DNA of 64,000 nt, taken from NCBI RefSeq assembly GCF_001646665.1, contig NZ_LWBU01000081.1, positions 47,360-111,359 on the forward strand, written 5' to 3'. Below are positions 36,019 to 45,001 of this stretch, piece after piece (position 1 is the first letter of the stretch; each line of letters begins with the position of its first letter). The notes below the pieces were generated by a model. It made no database searches and had not been told where the DNA came from. It saw only the letters and a program-made list of their open reading frames with translations. Both the position numbers and the translations under genes were made by a program. Source of the DNA: Streptomyces noursei (GTDB lineage: Bacteria > Actinomycetota > Actinomycetes > Streptomycetales > Streptomycetaceae).

Positions 36019-36690
36019 TCAACCACCCAAGTGCTTGCGCAACTTGTGGTGCAGATCGGCGATGATGCTGCCGCGCTTGGGCCGGGCCTCCACGCTGCCG
36101 AAGACGGCGTACCCGTTGATCACCACGACCGGGGCCTCGGGGTCCTCGGCCTCCAGGGTGTGGACCTCGAAGTTCCCGAAGACCCCGGTGCCGCCGCCGC
36201 GCAGCGTGATGTTCTCGGGCACGCGGACCTCGACGCTGCCGAAGACCGAGACCGCGTCGATCACGGTCAGCCGCTGGGTGAAGACCGCTTCGGTGAGGTC
36301 GATCTCGACGCTGCCGAAGAGCGCGAAGGCGTGGGTGCGCGGCCCGAGCCGCCGGCGCCCCTTGCGGGTGGTGCCGGAGAAGACGGCGATCAGCTTGTCG
36401 GCCGGGGCGGCCGGGTCGTCGGCGGCGTACGCGTACGCCTGGCGCTGCTGCGGCGCCGCCGCGGGGTGCGGGTACGCGGCGGGCAGGTCCCGGACGAGCG
36501 GTTCGAGTTCGCCGAGCGTCTTGGCCCGGTAGACGGCGTCGATGCGCTCGCCGTGCTCCTCCGCGTCGAGCCGGCCCTCGGCCAGGGCGTCCCGGAGGAT
36601 GTCCGCGATCCGGTCCCGGTCGGCGTCCGAGGCGCGCAGGGCGGGTTCGGCGGGCGCGGGCGGCTGCTGGGGCTGCTTCTCGAGGTCCAC
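36019..36690 (-). CDS. DUF1707 and LiaF-like (DUF4097-type) protein
   Basis: 223 residues from a GTG 6 nt after TAGGCT, so leaderless. The N-terminal DUF1707 domain is LRASDADRDRIADILRDALA, GRLDAEEHGERIDAVYRAKT and LGELEPLVRDLPA. The C-terminal half is a repeating beta solenoid (AVFSGTTRKGRRRLGPRTHA, FALFGSVEIDLTEAVF, VSVFGSVEVRVPENITL, TGVFGNFEVHTLEAED, YAVFGSVEARPKRG), as in LiaF. No transmembrane helix is seen. Probably a cytoplasmic or membrane-associated envelope-stress protein; function not established. Confidence 0.88.
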   Translation of the reverse strand: MDLEKQPQQPPAPAEPALRASDADRDRIADILRDALAEGRLDAEEHGERIDAVYRAKTLGELEPLVRDLPAAYPHPAAAPQQRQAYAYAADDPAAPADKLIAVFSGTTRKGRRRLGPRTHAFALFGSVEIDLTEAVFTQRLTVIDAVSVFGSVEVRVPENITLRGGGTGVFGNFEVHTLEAEDPEAPVVVINGYAVFGSVEARPKRGSIIADLHHKLRKHLGG

Positions 36691-36848
36691 CGCCCCAGCC
36701 TAGCCAAACGCGATACATCGCGACCAGGGGTGCGCGTCCGGGAACTGAGCCTTACCTCACAGGTCCGGGCGCCTCGGGGCGTTCTACGCTTGTGGGCGCG
36801 CTGCCAACGGAGGCCGCGTCGCCGTCTGCCGAGTGAGGAATGGCCGCA

Positions 36849-38519
<1,671 letters not shown>

Positions 38520-38529
38520 CCCGACGGAG

Positions 38530-38570
38530 CGCGCGGGCCCGGTCACCGTCGCGGTGGCCGGGCCCGCGCG
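38530..38570. terminator. Strong hairpin after the class I fumarase
   Basis: CGCGCGGGCCCGG-T-CACC pairs with GGTG-G-CCGGGCCCGCGCG around GTCGC. It also lies beyond the converging SGNH gene and may serve both. Confidence 0.8.
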
Positions 38571-38622
38571 CGTGCGGGGCGCCCGCGGGCCGGGCGGGCC
38601 TTTGCGGACGCGCGGACGCGCC

Positions 38623-40158
38623 CTAGGCGAACCGCTGCCTCGCCGTGCCGTCGCACGGCTGGAGCCGCAGCGGGTCCCTGGCCGCGGCGAGGGTGAGGCA
38701 CAGGGCCGGTGCCGCCGCCGGGCGCAGCGTCGCGCCCTCGCGGACGAACCGCTGGTTGGCCGCGCCCGAGCAGTTCCACAGGACCAGGGCCGTGCCCGCC
38801 CGGTAGGCGGCGCCCGGGACGTCCAGGCACCGGTCATGGGTGAGCGCCGTGTGGACCGACCCGCGGCCCGGGTCGTACCACCAGTCCTGGTTCCGCCCCG
38901 CGTGGCAGTCCCAGCCGCCGACCGCCGTGCCGTTGCGGGTGACCGCTCCGGTGACGTCCACGCAGGTCCCGGCGGCCTCGCCGCGCAGCGGGGCGAACTT
39001 GTCGTCCCACGCCCCCGGCAGCAGCACCGGCCTGCCGGTCGAGGCGGGGTCGGCGCAGCCGGCCTCGCGGACGCCGGCGGCGTACAGCTGGGTGAGGCAG
39101 GAGGCGAAGGCGGCGTGGCCGGCCGCGTTCGGGTGGAAGGACTGCCGGACGGAGTTCTCGTCCGGCAGGCCGGGCTTGGACAGGTCGATGTACAGGCCGC
39201 GGGCCCAGCTGTCCTCCATGCAGACCTCGTGGCCGTGGAACAGCCGGGAGTTGTCGAGGTACACCGCCCCGGTGTTCGCCGCCGCGCGCCGCATGCCGCG
39301 CTCGAACGCGGGTACGGCGGTGTTGCGGCCCCAGACGGTGTCGGAGTCGTGGCCGAGGCCGCCGCAGGCGAGCTTGCCGGGGAAGGCGGGGTTGTCGTGG
39401 AAGTCCGGCCCGATGGGGCTCGGGTAGCCCATGACGACGAGCTTGTAGTCGCCGTCGGCGTACCCGGCGTCGCGCATCACGGTCCGCAGGTCGCGGATCG
39501 TCCCCTCGACCTTGGGGACCAGCGCGTCGACGCGGGCCTGCCAGCCGGGGGCGTACTTCGGCTCGCACGGGCCCTGGAGGGTGAGGTAGCGGGTGACGCA
39601 GTCGGTCATCACCGGGCCGAACTGGAGGTCGTCGTTGGCGCCGGCGACCAGGAGCACCATCCTGATGCGGGTGTTGCGGGCCTTGACGGCGAGGTTGTCG
39701 CTCTGGACGAGTTCGTCGGCGTACTGCTTGCCGCCGCCGATGCGGATGTTCGGCGTGGCCGCGCCGGAGCAGGCGACGTTGTAGGTGACGTCGGCGGGGA
39801 TGCCCGTGCGGTGGATGGCCGCCTGGGGCGAGCGGTGGCACCAGTTGTCGGGGCCGTTGGTCGGGGGCTCGTACGTGCCGACGCCCTCGCCCGAGATCTC
39901 GCTGTCGCCCAGGGAGATCAGGCCGGTCTTCCGCTCCGCGAAGGGCCGTTCGGCGGGACTGCCGTACAGCCGGGTGGCCTCGGCGGCGCGGATCGCCTCC
40001 AGCTCGGGCGGCAGTGGTACGGATGCGGTGGTGCGGGGTGCGGTCGCGGTGTCCGCCGCGCCGGCGGCGGTCGTCCCACCGAGGGCGGTGGCGAGTGCGG
40101 CCGCCGCCGCGACCGTGCAGCGGAGTCCGAACCCTGCTCTGGTACCGGTGCGCGTCAT
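38623..40158 (-). CDS. Secreted SGNH/GDSL hydrolase with C-terminal ricin-B lectin domain
   Basis: 511 residues. The signal peptide MTRTGTRAGFGLRCTVAAAA continues to an Ala-rich h-region and an AGAAD-like cleavage site. The SGNH domain shows GDSEISGEG (block I, Ser), VACSGAATPNI (block II), VLLVAGANDDLQFG (block III, Asn) and SFHPNAAGHAAFA (block V, Asp/His), with paired cysteines. From about residue 375 a ricin-type beta trefoil follows, with TCVDVTGAVTRNGTAVGGWD, QDWWYDP and CLDVPGAAYRAGTALVLWNC. Likely an exported lipase/esterase or deacetylase bound to polysaccharide. Strong AGGAGG ribosome site. Confidence 0.9.
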   Translation of the reverse strand: MTRTGTRAGFGLRCTVAAAAALATALGGTTAAGAADTATAPRTTASVPLPPELEAIRAAEATRLYGSPAERPFAERKTGLISLGDSEISGEGVGTYEPPTNGPDNWCHRSPQAAIHRTGIPADVTYNVACSGAATPNIRIGGGKQYADELVQSDNLAVKARNTRIRMVLLVAGANDDLQFGPVMTDCVTRYLTLQGPCEPKYAPGWQARVDALVPKVEGTIRDLRTVMRDAGYADGDYKLVVMGYPSPIGPDFHDNPAFPGKLACGGLGHDSDTVWGRNTAVPAFERGMRRAAANTGAVYLDNSRLFHGHEVCMEDSWARGLYIDLSKPGLPDENSVRQSFHPNAAGHAAFASCLTQLYAAGVREAGCADPASTGRPVLLPGAWDDKFAPLRGEAAGTCVDVTGAVTRNGTAVGGWDCHAGRNQDWWYDPGRGSVHTALTHDRCLDVPGAAYRAGTALVLWNCSGAANQRFVREGATLRPAAAPALCLTLAAARDPLRLQPCDGTARQRFA

Positions 40159-40255
40159 TGCGCCTCCTGGAAGTGGGGTTACCCACGGTTTTTACTGGCC
40201 GGTACAGGGCTTGGGAATACGCAGAACAAGACAAGTGCTCAACTTTTCCGGGGGG

Positions 40256-40276
40256 TTCGGGGGGTCGCCCCCCGAA
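40256..40276 (+). promoter_or_regulatory. Hairpin in the fumC leader
   Basis: TTCGGGGGG and CCCCCCGAA pair around TCG, ending about 10 bp before the AGGAGG ribosome site. It could modulate translation or end a leader transcript; no known riboswitch was recognised. Confidence 0.4.
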
Positions 40277-40298
40277 AGACGCAGCAGGAGGTTGACCG

Positions 40299-41702
40299 AT
40301 GAGCCACGAGCAGCGCGACTACCGGATCGAACACGACTCCATGGGGGAGGTGCGCGTCCCCGCCCACGCCAAGTGGCGGGCGCAGACCCAGCGGGCCGTG
40401 GAGAACTTCCCCGTCTCCGGCCAGCGGCTGGAGCGGGCCCACATCGAGGCCCTGGCCCGTATCAAGGCCGCGGCGGCGAAGGTCAACGCGGAGCTGGGCG
40501 TCCTGGACCGGGATATCGCCGCCGCCGTCCAGGAGGCCGCCGCCGAGGTCGTCGAGGGGCGCTGGGACGACCACTTCCCCGTCGACGTCTTCCAGACCGG
40601 CTCCGGCACGTCGTCCAACATGAACGCCAACGAGGTCCTCGCCACCCTCGCCGCGGAGCGCCTCGGCCGTCCCGGCGCGGTGCACCCCAACGACCACGTC
40701 AACGCGTCGCAGTCGTCCAACGACGTCTTCCCCTCCTCCATCCACATCGCCGCCACCGCCGCCGTCACCCGGGACCTGATCCCGGCGCTGGAGCACCTGG
40801 CGGCCGCCCTGGGGCGGAAATCGGCCGAATTCGCGGACGTCGTCAAGTCCGGCCGTACGCACCTGATGGACGCGACGCCGGTGACGCTCGGCCAGGAGTT
40901 CGCCGGTTACGCCGCCCAGGTGCGGTACGGCGTCGAACGGCTGCACGCCTCGCTGCCGCGGCTCGCCGAGCTGCCGCTGGGCGGCACGGCGGTGGGCACC
41001 GGGATCAACACCCCGCCCGGATTCTCCGCCGCCGTCATCGCGGAGGTCGCCCGGTCGACCGGGCTGCCGCTGACCGAGGCCCGCGACCACTTCGAGGCGC
41101 AGGGCGCGCGCGACGGGCTCGTCGAGACGTCCGGGCAGCTCCGGACGATCGCGGTCTCGCTGACCAAGATCTGCAACGACCTGCGCTGGATGGCCTCCGG
41201 CCCCCGCACGGGCCTGGCGGAGATCAACCTGCCCGATCTCCAGCCCGGCTCCTCGATCATGCCCGGCAAGGTCAACCCGGTGATCCCGGAGGCGGTGCTG
41301 ATGGTCGCCGCCCAGGTGACCGGGAACGACGCCACGGTCGCCGTGGCCGGTGCCGCCGGGAACTTCGAGCTGAACGTCATGCTCCCGGTCATCGCCAAGA
41401 ACCTGCTGGAGTCGGTCCGGCTCCTCGCCAACGCCGCCCGCCTGCTGGCGGACCGCACGGTCGACGGCATCACCGCCAACGTGGAGCGGGCGCGCGAGTA
41501 CGCCGAGTCGTCGCCCTCCGTGGTGACCCCGCTCAACAAGTACATCGGCTACGAGGAGGCGGCGAAGGTCGCCAAGAAGTCCCTCGCCGAGCGCCGGACG
41601 ATCCGCGAGGTGGTCCTCGCGTCGGGGTACGTGGAGCGCGGCGACCTGACGCTCCAGCAGCTCGACGAGGCCCTGGACGTCCTGCGGATGACCCGGCCGT
41701 GA
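40299..41702 (+). CDS. fumC: Class II fumarate hydratase
   Basis: 467 residues. [40 protein letters not shown] and [20 protein letters not shown] form the active site of the fumarase/aspartase family; the SS-loop serine is in the last motif. The enzyme is iron-free and stable to oxygen and superoxide, unlike the class I enzyme next to the SGNH gene. The ATG follows AGGAGG by 7 nt. It stands alone behind a leader hairpin. Confidence 0.95.
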   Translation: MSHEQRDYRIEHDSMGEVRVPAHAKWRAQTQRAVENFPVSGQRLERAHIEALARIKAAAAKVNAELGVLDRDIAAAVQEAAAEVVEGRWDDHFPVDVFQTGSGTSSNMNANEVLATLAAERLGRPGAVHPNDHVNASQSSNDVFPSSIHIAATAAVTRDLIPALEHLAAALGRKSAEFADVVKSGRTHLMDATPVTLGQEFAGYAAQVRYGVERLHASLPRLAELPLGGTAVGTGINTPPGFSAAVIAEVARSTGLPLTEARDHFEAQGARDGLVETSGQLRTIAVSLTKICNDLRWMASGPRTGLAEINLPDLQPGSSIMPGKVNPVIPEAVLMVAAQVTGNDATVAVAGAAGNFELNVMLPVIAKNLLESVRLLANAARLLADRTVDGITANVERAREYAESSPSVVTPLNKYIGYEEAAKVAKKSLAERRTIREVVLASGYVERGDLTLQQLDEALDVLRMTRP

Positions 41703-41784
41703 CCTGGTGTTCCGTACGCCTCCGGGCCCGCCGTCCGTGATCCGGGTCGCGGCGGGGCCGGGGGCGCACCTCTAAGATCTGCGC

Positions 41785-42474
41785 ATGACAGCCGAGACGA
41801 CGACAGGGAGAGGAACGCGCTCCGGCGGTGCGCGCTGGTCGCCGGGCACGCGGATCCTGTGGCGCTACCGGGACAACGGCGACGGTCACATCCACATCTG
41901 CCGGCCGGTGACCGTCGTCCAGGACACCGACGACCTGCTCGCCGTGTGGATGGCGCCGGGCACCGAGTGCGTCAAGCCGGTGCTCGCCGACGGCAGCCCG
42001 GTCCACGAGGAGCCGCTCGCCACCCGGTACACCGCGCCGCGCACCACCGTGCGCACCCGGTGGGAGGGGGCGGGCGTGCTGAAGCTGGCCCGGCCGGACG
42101 AGCCCTGGTCGGTGTGGCTGTTCTGGGAGGGCGGCTGGCGGTTCCGCAGCTGGTACGTCAACCTGGAGGAGCCACGTACCCGATGGGCGGACGGCGTGGA
42201 CTCCGAGGACCACTTCCTGGACATCTCGGTGTACCCCGATCGCAGTTGGCTGTGGCGCGACGAGGACGAGTTCGCCCAGGCGCAGCGGAGCGGTCTGATG
42301 GGCCCGGCACAGGCCCGGCGGGTGCGGGAGGCGGGGCGGGCGGCGGTCGAGGTGATCCGCGCCTGGGGCACGCCGTTCGCGGACGGCTGGGAGAACTGGC
42401 GGCCGGACCCGGGCTGGACGGTTCCGCCACTGCCCGCGGACTGGGATCGCACCCCGGCGCCCACGGCTCCGTGA
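41785..42474 (+). CDS. DUF402 domain protein
   Basis: 229 residues. A -10 TAAGAT (41773-41778) lies 6 nt before the ATG, implying a leaderless transcript. SPGTRILWRYRDNGDGHIHI starts a beta barrel, and WVNLEEPRTRWADGVDSED-like motifs (YVNLEEP, TRW, DSEDHFLDISVYPDRSWLWR) are the FomD/DUF402 core. The related domain acts on nucleotide phosphates in fosfomycin biosynthesis, and other members are nucleoside diphosphate phosphatases. The exact substrate here is unknown. The Asp-rich DVSD/EDEDEF segment may bind metal. Confidence 0.82.
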   Translation: MTAETTTGRGTRSGGARWSPGTRILWRYRDNGDGHIHICRPVTVVQDTDDLLAVWMAPGTECVKPVLADGSPVHEEPLATRYTAPRTTVRTRWEGAGVLKLARPDEPWSVWLFWEGGWRFRSWYVNLEEPRTRWADGVDSEDHFLDISVYPDRSWLWRDEDEFAQAQRSGLMGPAQARRVREAGRAAVEVIRAWGTPFADGWENWRPDPGWTVPPLPADWDRTPAPTAP

Positions 42475-42479
42475 GACCC

Positions 42480-42510
42480 TTGATGCGCCCCTGGGGTGCA
42501 AACGTAGGAT
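42480..42510 (+). promoter_or_regulatory. Promoter upstream of the small ORF and phosphatase
   Basis: -35 TTGATG (42480-42485) and -10 TAGGAT (42505-42510), 19 bp apart, about 80 bp before the small ORF. Confidence 0.45.
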
Positions 42511-42592
42511 CGTCCTCCGCGCATCAGCGGAGCGGTAACGACTGAGCCAAGAGCAGGAACTGACCGTAAGTCATCCATGGAGGGGGTGGACC

Positions 42593-42712
42593 GTGCCTGA
42601 TCCGTGCCCGGATCCGTCACCCCTTGTCGACGCCGCGCTCAGAGCGGGTATAGCGCCTGACAGAGCGATCGCATCGCACCACCGGCCCGGACGGACGGAA
42701 TCCCACGCGTGA
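42593..42712 (+). CDS. Small 39-codon ORF translationally coupled to the SpoIIE-family gene
   Basis: The ribosome site GGAGGGGGTGGACC precedes a GTG. The peptide begins VPDPCPDPSPLVDAALRAGI and continues APDRAIASHHRPGRTESHA. Its stop codon overlaps the start of the phosphatase gene in GTGA, the pattern used for translational coupling, and the phosphatase start has no ribosome site of its own. It could be a leader peptide or a small regulatory protein. No family was recognised and the codon preference is only moderately Streptomyces-like, so the coding status is a proposal. Confidence 0.5.
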   Translation: MPDPCPDPSPLVDAALRAGIAPDRAIASHHRPGRTESHA

Positions 42713-44907
42713 CGGAGCATCCCACCTCCCACGAAGGCCGGCAGCCCCTGGCTGCGCGGCCGCAGGAACGCACCCGGCCGCGGCAGGAGACGCCCCCGTC
42801 CCCCGCCGCGCCGCCGGTGCCCGCGCCCCTGTCCGCGCCCCGCGCGGGTGCCGCCCAGGCACCGGCGTCCCCCTCCGCGACCGCCTCGGCGCCGGCCGGG
42901 GCGTCCGGGCACGCGGGCGGGCCCGGCCGCGGCACCCCGGGCCAGGCCGACGGCGCTCCCGGACGCGGAGCGGGACGCGGCGGCGGACGCGGCGGCGGAC
43001 GCGGAGCCGCGCCCGACGGACACGTCCCGGCCGCCGGCGGTGCGGGAGCGGGCGCCGGAGGCGCCGGGGGATCGACGGGTGCCGGCGCCGGTACGGGCGG
43101 CGTCACCGGCGGCATGCCCGCCGGCACGGCGGGGCCGCTGGAGGGACTGCCCGTCCAGGGCGGTTCCGGCGGCCCGAGCGGCGGCAAGGACCCCGTGGTG
43201 GCCGCGCGGCGCGAGGGCGACCGGCTGCGGTTCGTCGGCGCCGCCACGCGGCGCATCGCCCGCGGCATCGACCTGGACGAGATCGTGCTCGGCCTGTGCC
43301 GGGCCACCGTGCCGACGTTCTCCGACGCGATCCTCGTCTACCTCCGCGACCCGCTCCCGGTCGGCGACGAGCGGCCCGTCGACCCGTTCGTCCTCCGCCT
43401 GCGCCGTACCGACCGGCTGCGTTTAACGGAGGACGAGGCCGACCTCGGACTGTCGGCGGCCGACCCGGAGACCGATCTCGACCTCGGCCCGGCGGCCGAG
43501 CTGTGCGAGGTCCAGGCCGGCGGCGCCCTCGCCGAGGTCCTCCGCGGCGTGCGCCCGGTCTTCGGCGACTCGGCGGCCGCCCGCGCCGCGCTGCCCGAAC
43601 TGCTCGGCGACGGGCGCTGCGTACCCTCCGGCCACCGGGCGATCCTCGCGCCGCTGCGCGGCCGGCGCCGGGTCATCGGCGCCGCCGTGTTCCTGCGCCG
43701 CCCCGACCGGCCGCCGTTCGAGCCGAACGACCTGCTGGTGGCTGCGCAGCTGGCCACGCACACGGCGCTCGGCATCGACAAGGCCGTGCTGTACGGGCGG
43801 GAGGCGTACATCGCCGACGAGCTCCAGCGCACCATGCTGCCGGAGAACCTGCCGCAGCCGACCGGGGTGAAGCTCGCCTCCCGCTACCTCCCGGCGGCCG
43901 AGACCGCCCGGGTCGGCGGCGACTGGTACGACGCGATCCCGCTGCCCGGCAGCCGGGTCGCCCTCGTCGTGGGCGACGTGATGGGCCACTCCATGACGTC
44001 CGCCGCCATCATGGGCCAGCTGCGCACCACCGCGCAGACCCTCGCCGGGCTCGACCTGCCGCCGCAGGAGGTGCTGCACCACCTCGACGAGCAGGCCCAG
44101 CGGCTCGGCGAGAACCGCATGGCGACCTGCCTGTACGCGGTGTACGACCCGGTCGCGCACCGCATCACCATCGCCAACGCCGGCCACCCGCCGCCGATAC
44201 TGCTCCACCTCGGCGGCCGGGCGGAGGTGCTGCGCGTCCCGCCGGGCGCGCCCATCGGCGTGGGCGGGGTGGACTTCGAGGCCGTCGAGCTGGACGCCCC
44301 CGCCGGGGCGACCCTGCTCCTGTACACCGACGGGCTCGTGGAGTCGCGGCTGCGCGACGTGTGGACGGGGATAGAGCAGCTGCGCGAACGGCTCGCCGCC
44401 ACCGCCCAGCTGACCGGCCCGGACCACTCGCCGCCGCTGGAGGCGCTCTGCGACGACGTGCTGGACATGCTCGGGCCCGGTGACCGGGACGACGACATCG
44501 CGCTGCTCGCCGCCCGCTTCGACGGGATCGCGCCGAGTGACGTCGCCTACTGGTTCCTGGAGCCGGAGGAGCAGGCGCCCGGCCGGGCGCGGCGCCTCGC
44601 CCGGCGGGCGCTGGCCCGCTGGGGCCTGGAGGACCTGTCGGACAGCGTGGAGCTGCTGGTCAGCGAGGTGGTCACGAACGCGGTGCGGTACGCGGAGCGG
44701 CCGGTGACGCTGCGGCTGCTGCGGACGGACGTGCTGCGCTGCGAGGTCGGGGACGACTCGCCCCAGCTGCCGCGCCAGCGCCGGGCCCGGGACACCGACG
44801 AGGGCGGGCGCGGCCTGTTCCTGGTGAACCGGCTGGCCCGGCGGTGGGGCGCGACCCGGCTCTCGACCGGCAAGGTCGTCTGGTTCGAGCTGCCGACCCG
44901 GATCTGA
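42709..44907 (+). CDS. SpoIIE-family PP2C phosphatase with GAF and anti-sigma kinase-like domains
   Basis: 732 residues. A disordered Pro/Ala/Gly-rich N-terminus (about 1-150, including GRGGGRGGGRG) precedes a GAF domain (about 165-350). The SpoIIE/RsbU phosphatase domain follows: LQRTMLPENLPQPTGVKLAS, RVGGDWYDAIPLPGSRVALV, VGDVMGHSMTSAAIMGQLRT and LLYTDGLVESRLRD, with metal-binding Asp residues. The C-terminus is an HATPase (VELLVSEVVTNAVRYAERPV, GRGLFLVNRLARRWGATRLS). Such proteins dephosphorylate anti-anti-sigma factors and may also act as anti-sigma kinases, so they activate sigma factors of the stress or development type. Codon 239 (43423-43425) is TTA, the codon read by the bldA tRNA, so full expression may depend on bldA. 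Confidence 0.92.
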   Translation: MTEHPTSHEGRQPLAARPQERTRPRQETPPSPAAPPVPAPLSAPRAGAAQAPASPSATASAPAGASGHAGGPGRGTPGQADGAPGRGAGRGGGRGGGRGAAPDGHVPAAGGAGAGAGGAGGSTGAGAGTGGVTGGMPAGTAGPLEGLPVQGGSGGPSGGKDPVVAARREGDRLRFVGAATRRIARGIDLDEIVLGLCRATVPTFSDAILVYLRDPLPVGDERPVDPFVLRLRRTDRLRLTEDEADLGLSAADPETDLDLGPAAELCEVQAGGALAEVLRGVRPVFGDSAAARAALPELLGDGRCVPSGHRAILAPLRGRRRVIGAAVFLRRPDRPPFEPNDLLVAAQLATHTALGIDKAVLYGREAYIADELQRTMLPENLPQPTGVKLASRYLPAAETARVGGDWYDAIPLPGSRVALVVGDVMGHSMTSAAIMGQLRTTAQTLAGLDLPPQEVLHHLDEQAQRLGENRMATCLYAVYDPVAHRITIANAGHPPPILLHLGGRAEVLRVPPGAPIGVGGVDFEAVELDAPAGATLLLYTDGLVESRLRDVWTGIEQLRERLAATAQLTGPDHSPPLEALCDDVLDMLGPGDRDDDIALLAARFDGIAPSDVAYWFLEPEEQAPGRARRLARRALARWGLEDLSDSVELLVSEVVTNAVRYAERPVTLRLLRTDVLRCEVGDDSPQLPRQRRARDTDEGGRGLFLVNRLARRWGATRLSTGKVVWFELPTRI

Positions 44908-44925
44908 GGCGTTCGCACACACGGA

Positions 44926-44969
44926 ACGGCGGTGGCCGGGCCCCTGGTGAGGGGCCCGGCCACCGCCGT
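44926..44969 (+). terminator. Terminator between the phosphatase and PBP genes
   Basis: A 19-bp perfect stem (ACGGCGGTGGCCGGGCCCC with its complement) around TGGTGA. It can serve both converging genes. Confidence 0.85.
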
Positions 44970-45001
44970 CGTGCCGGGTCGGGTCCGCGGCCGTCCGCGG
45001 G

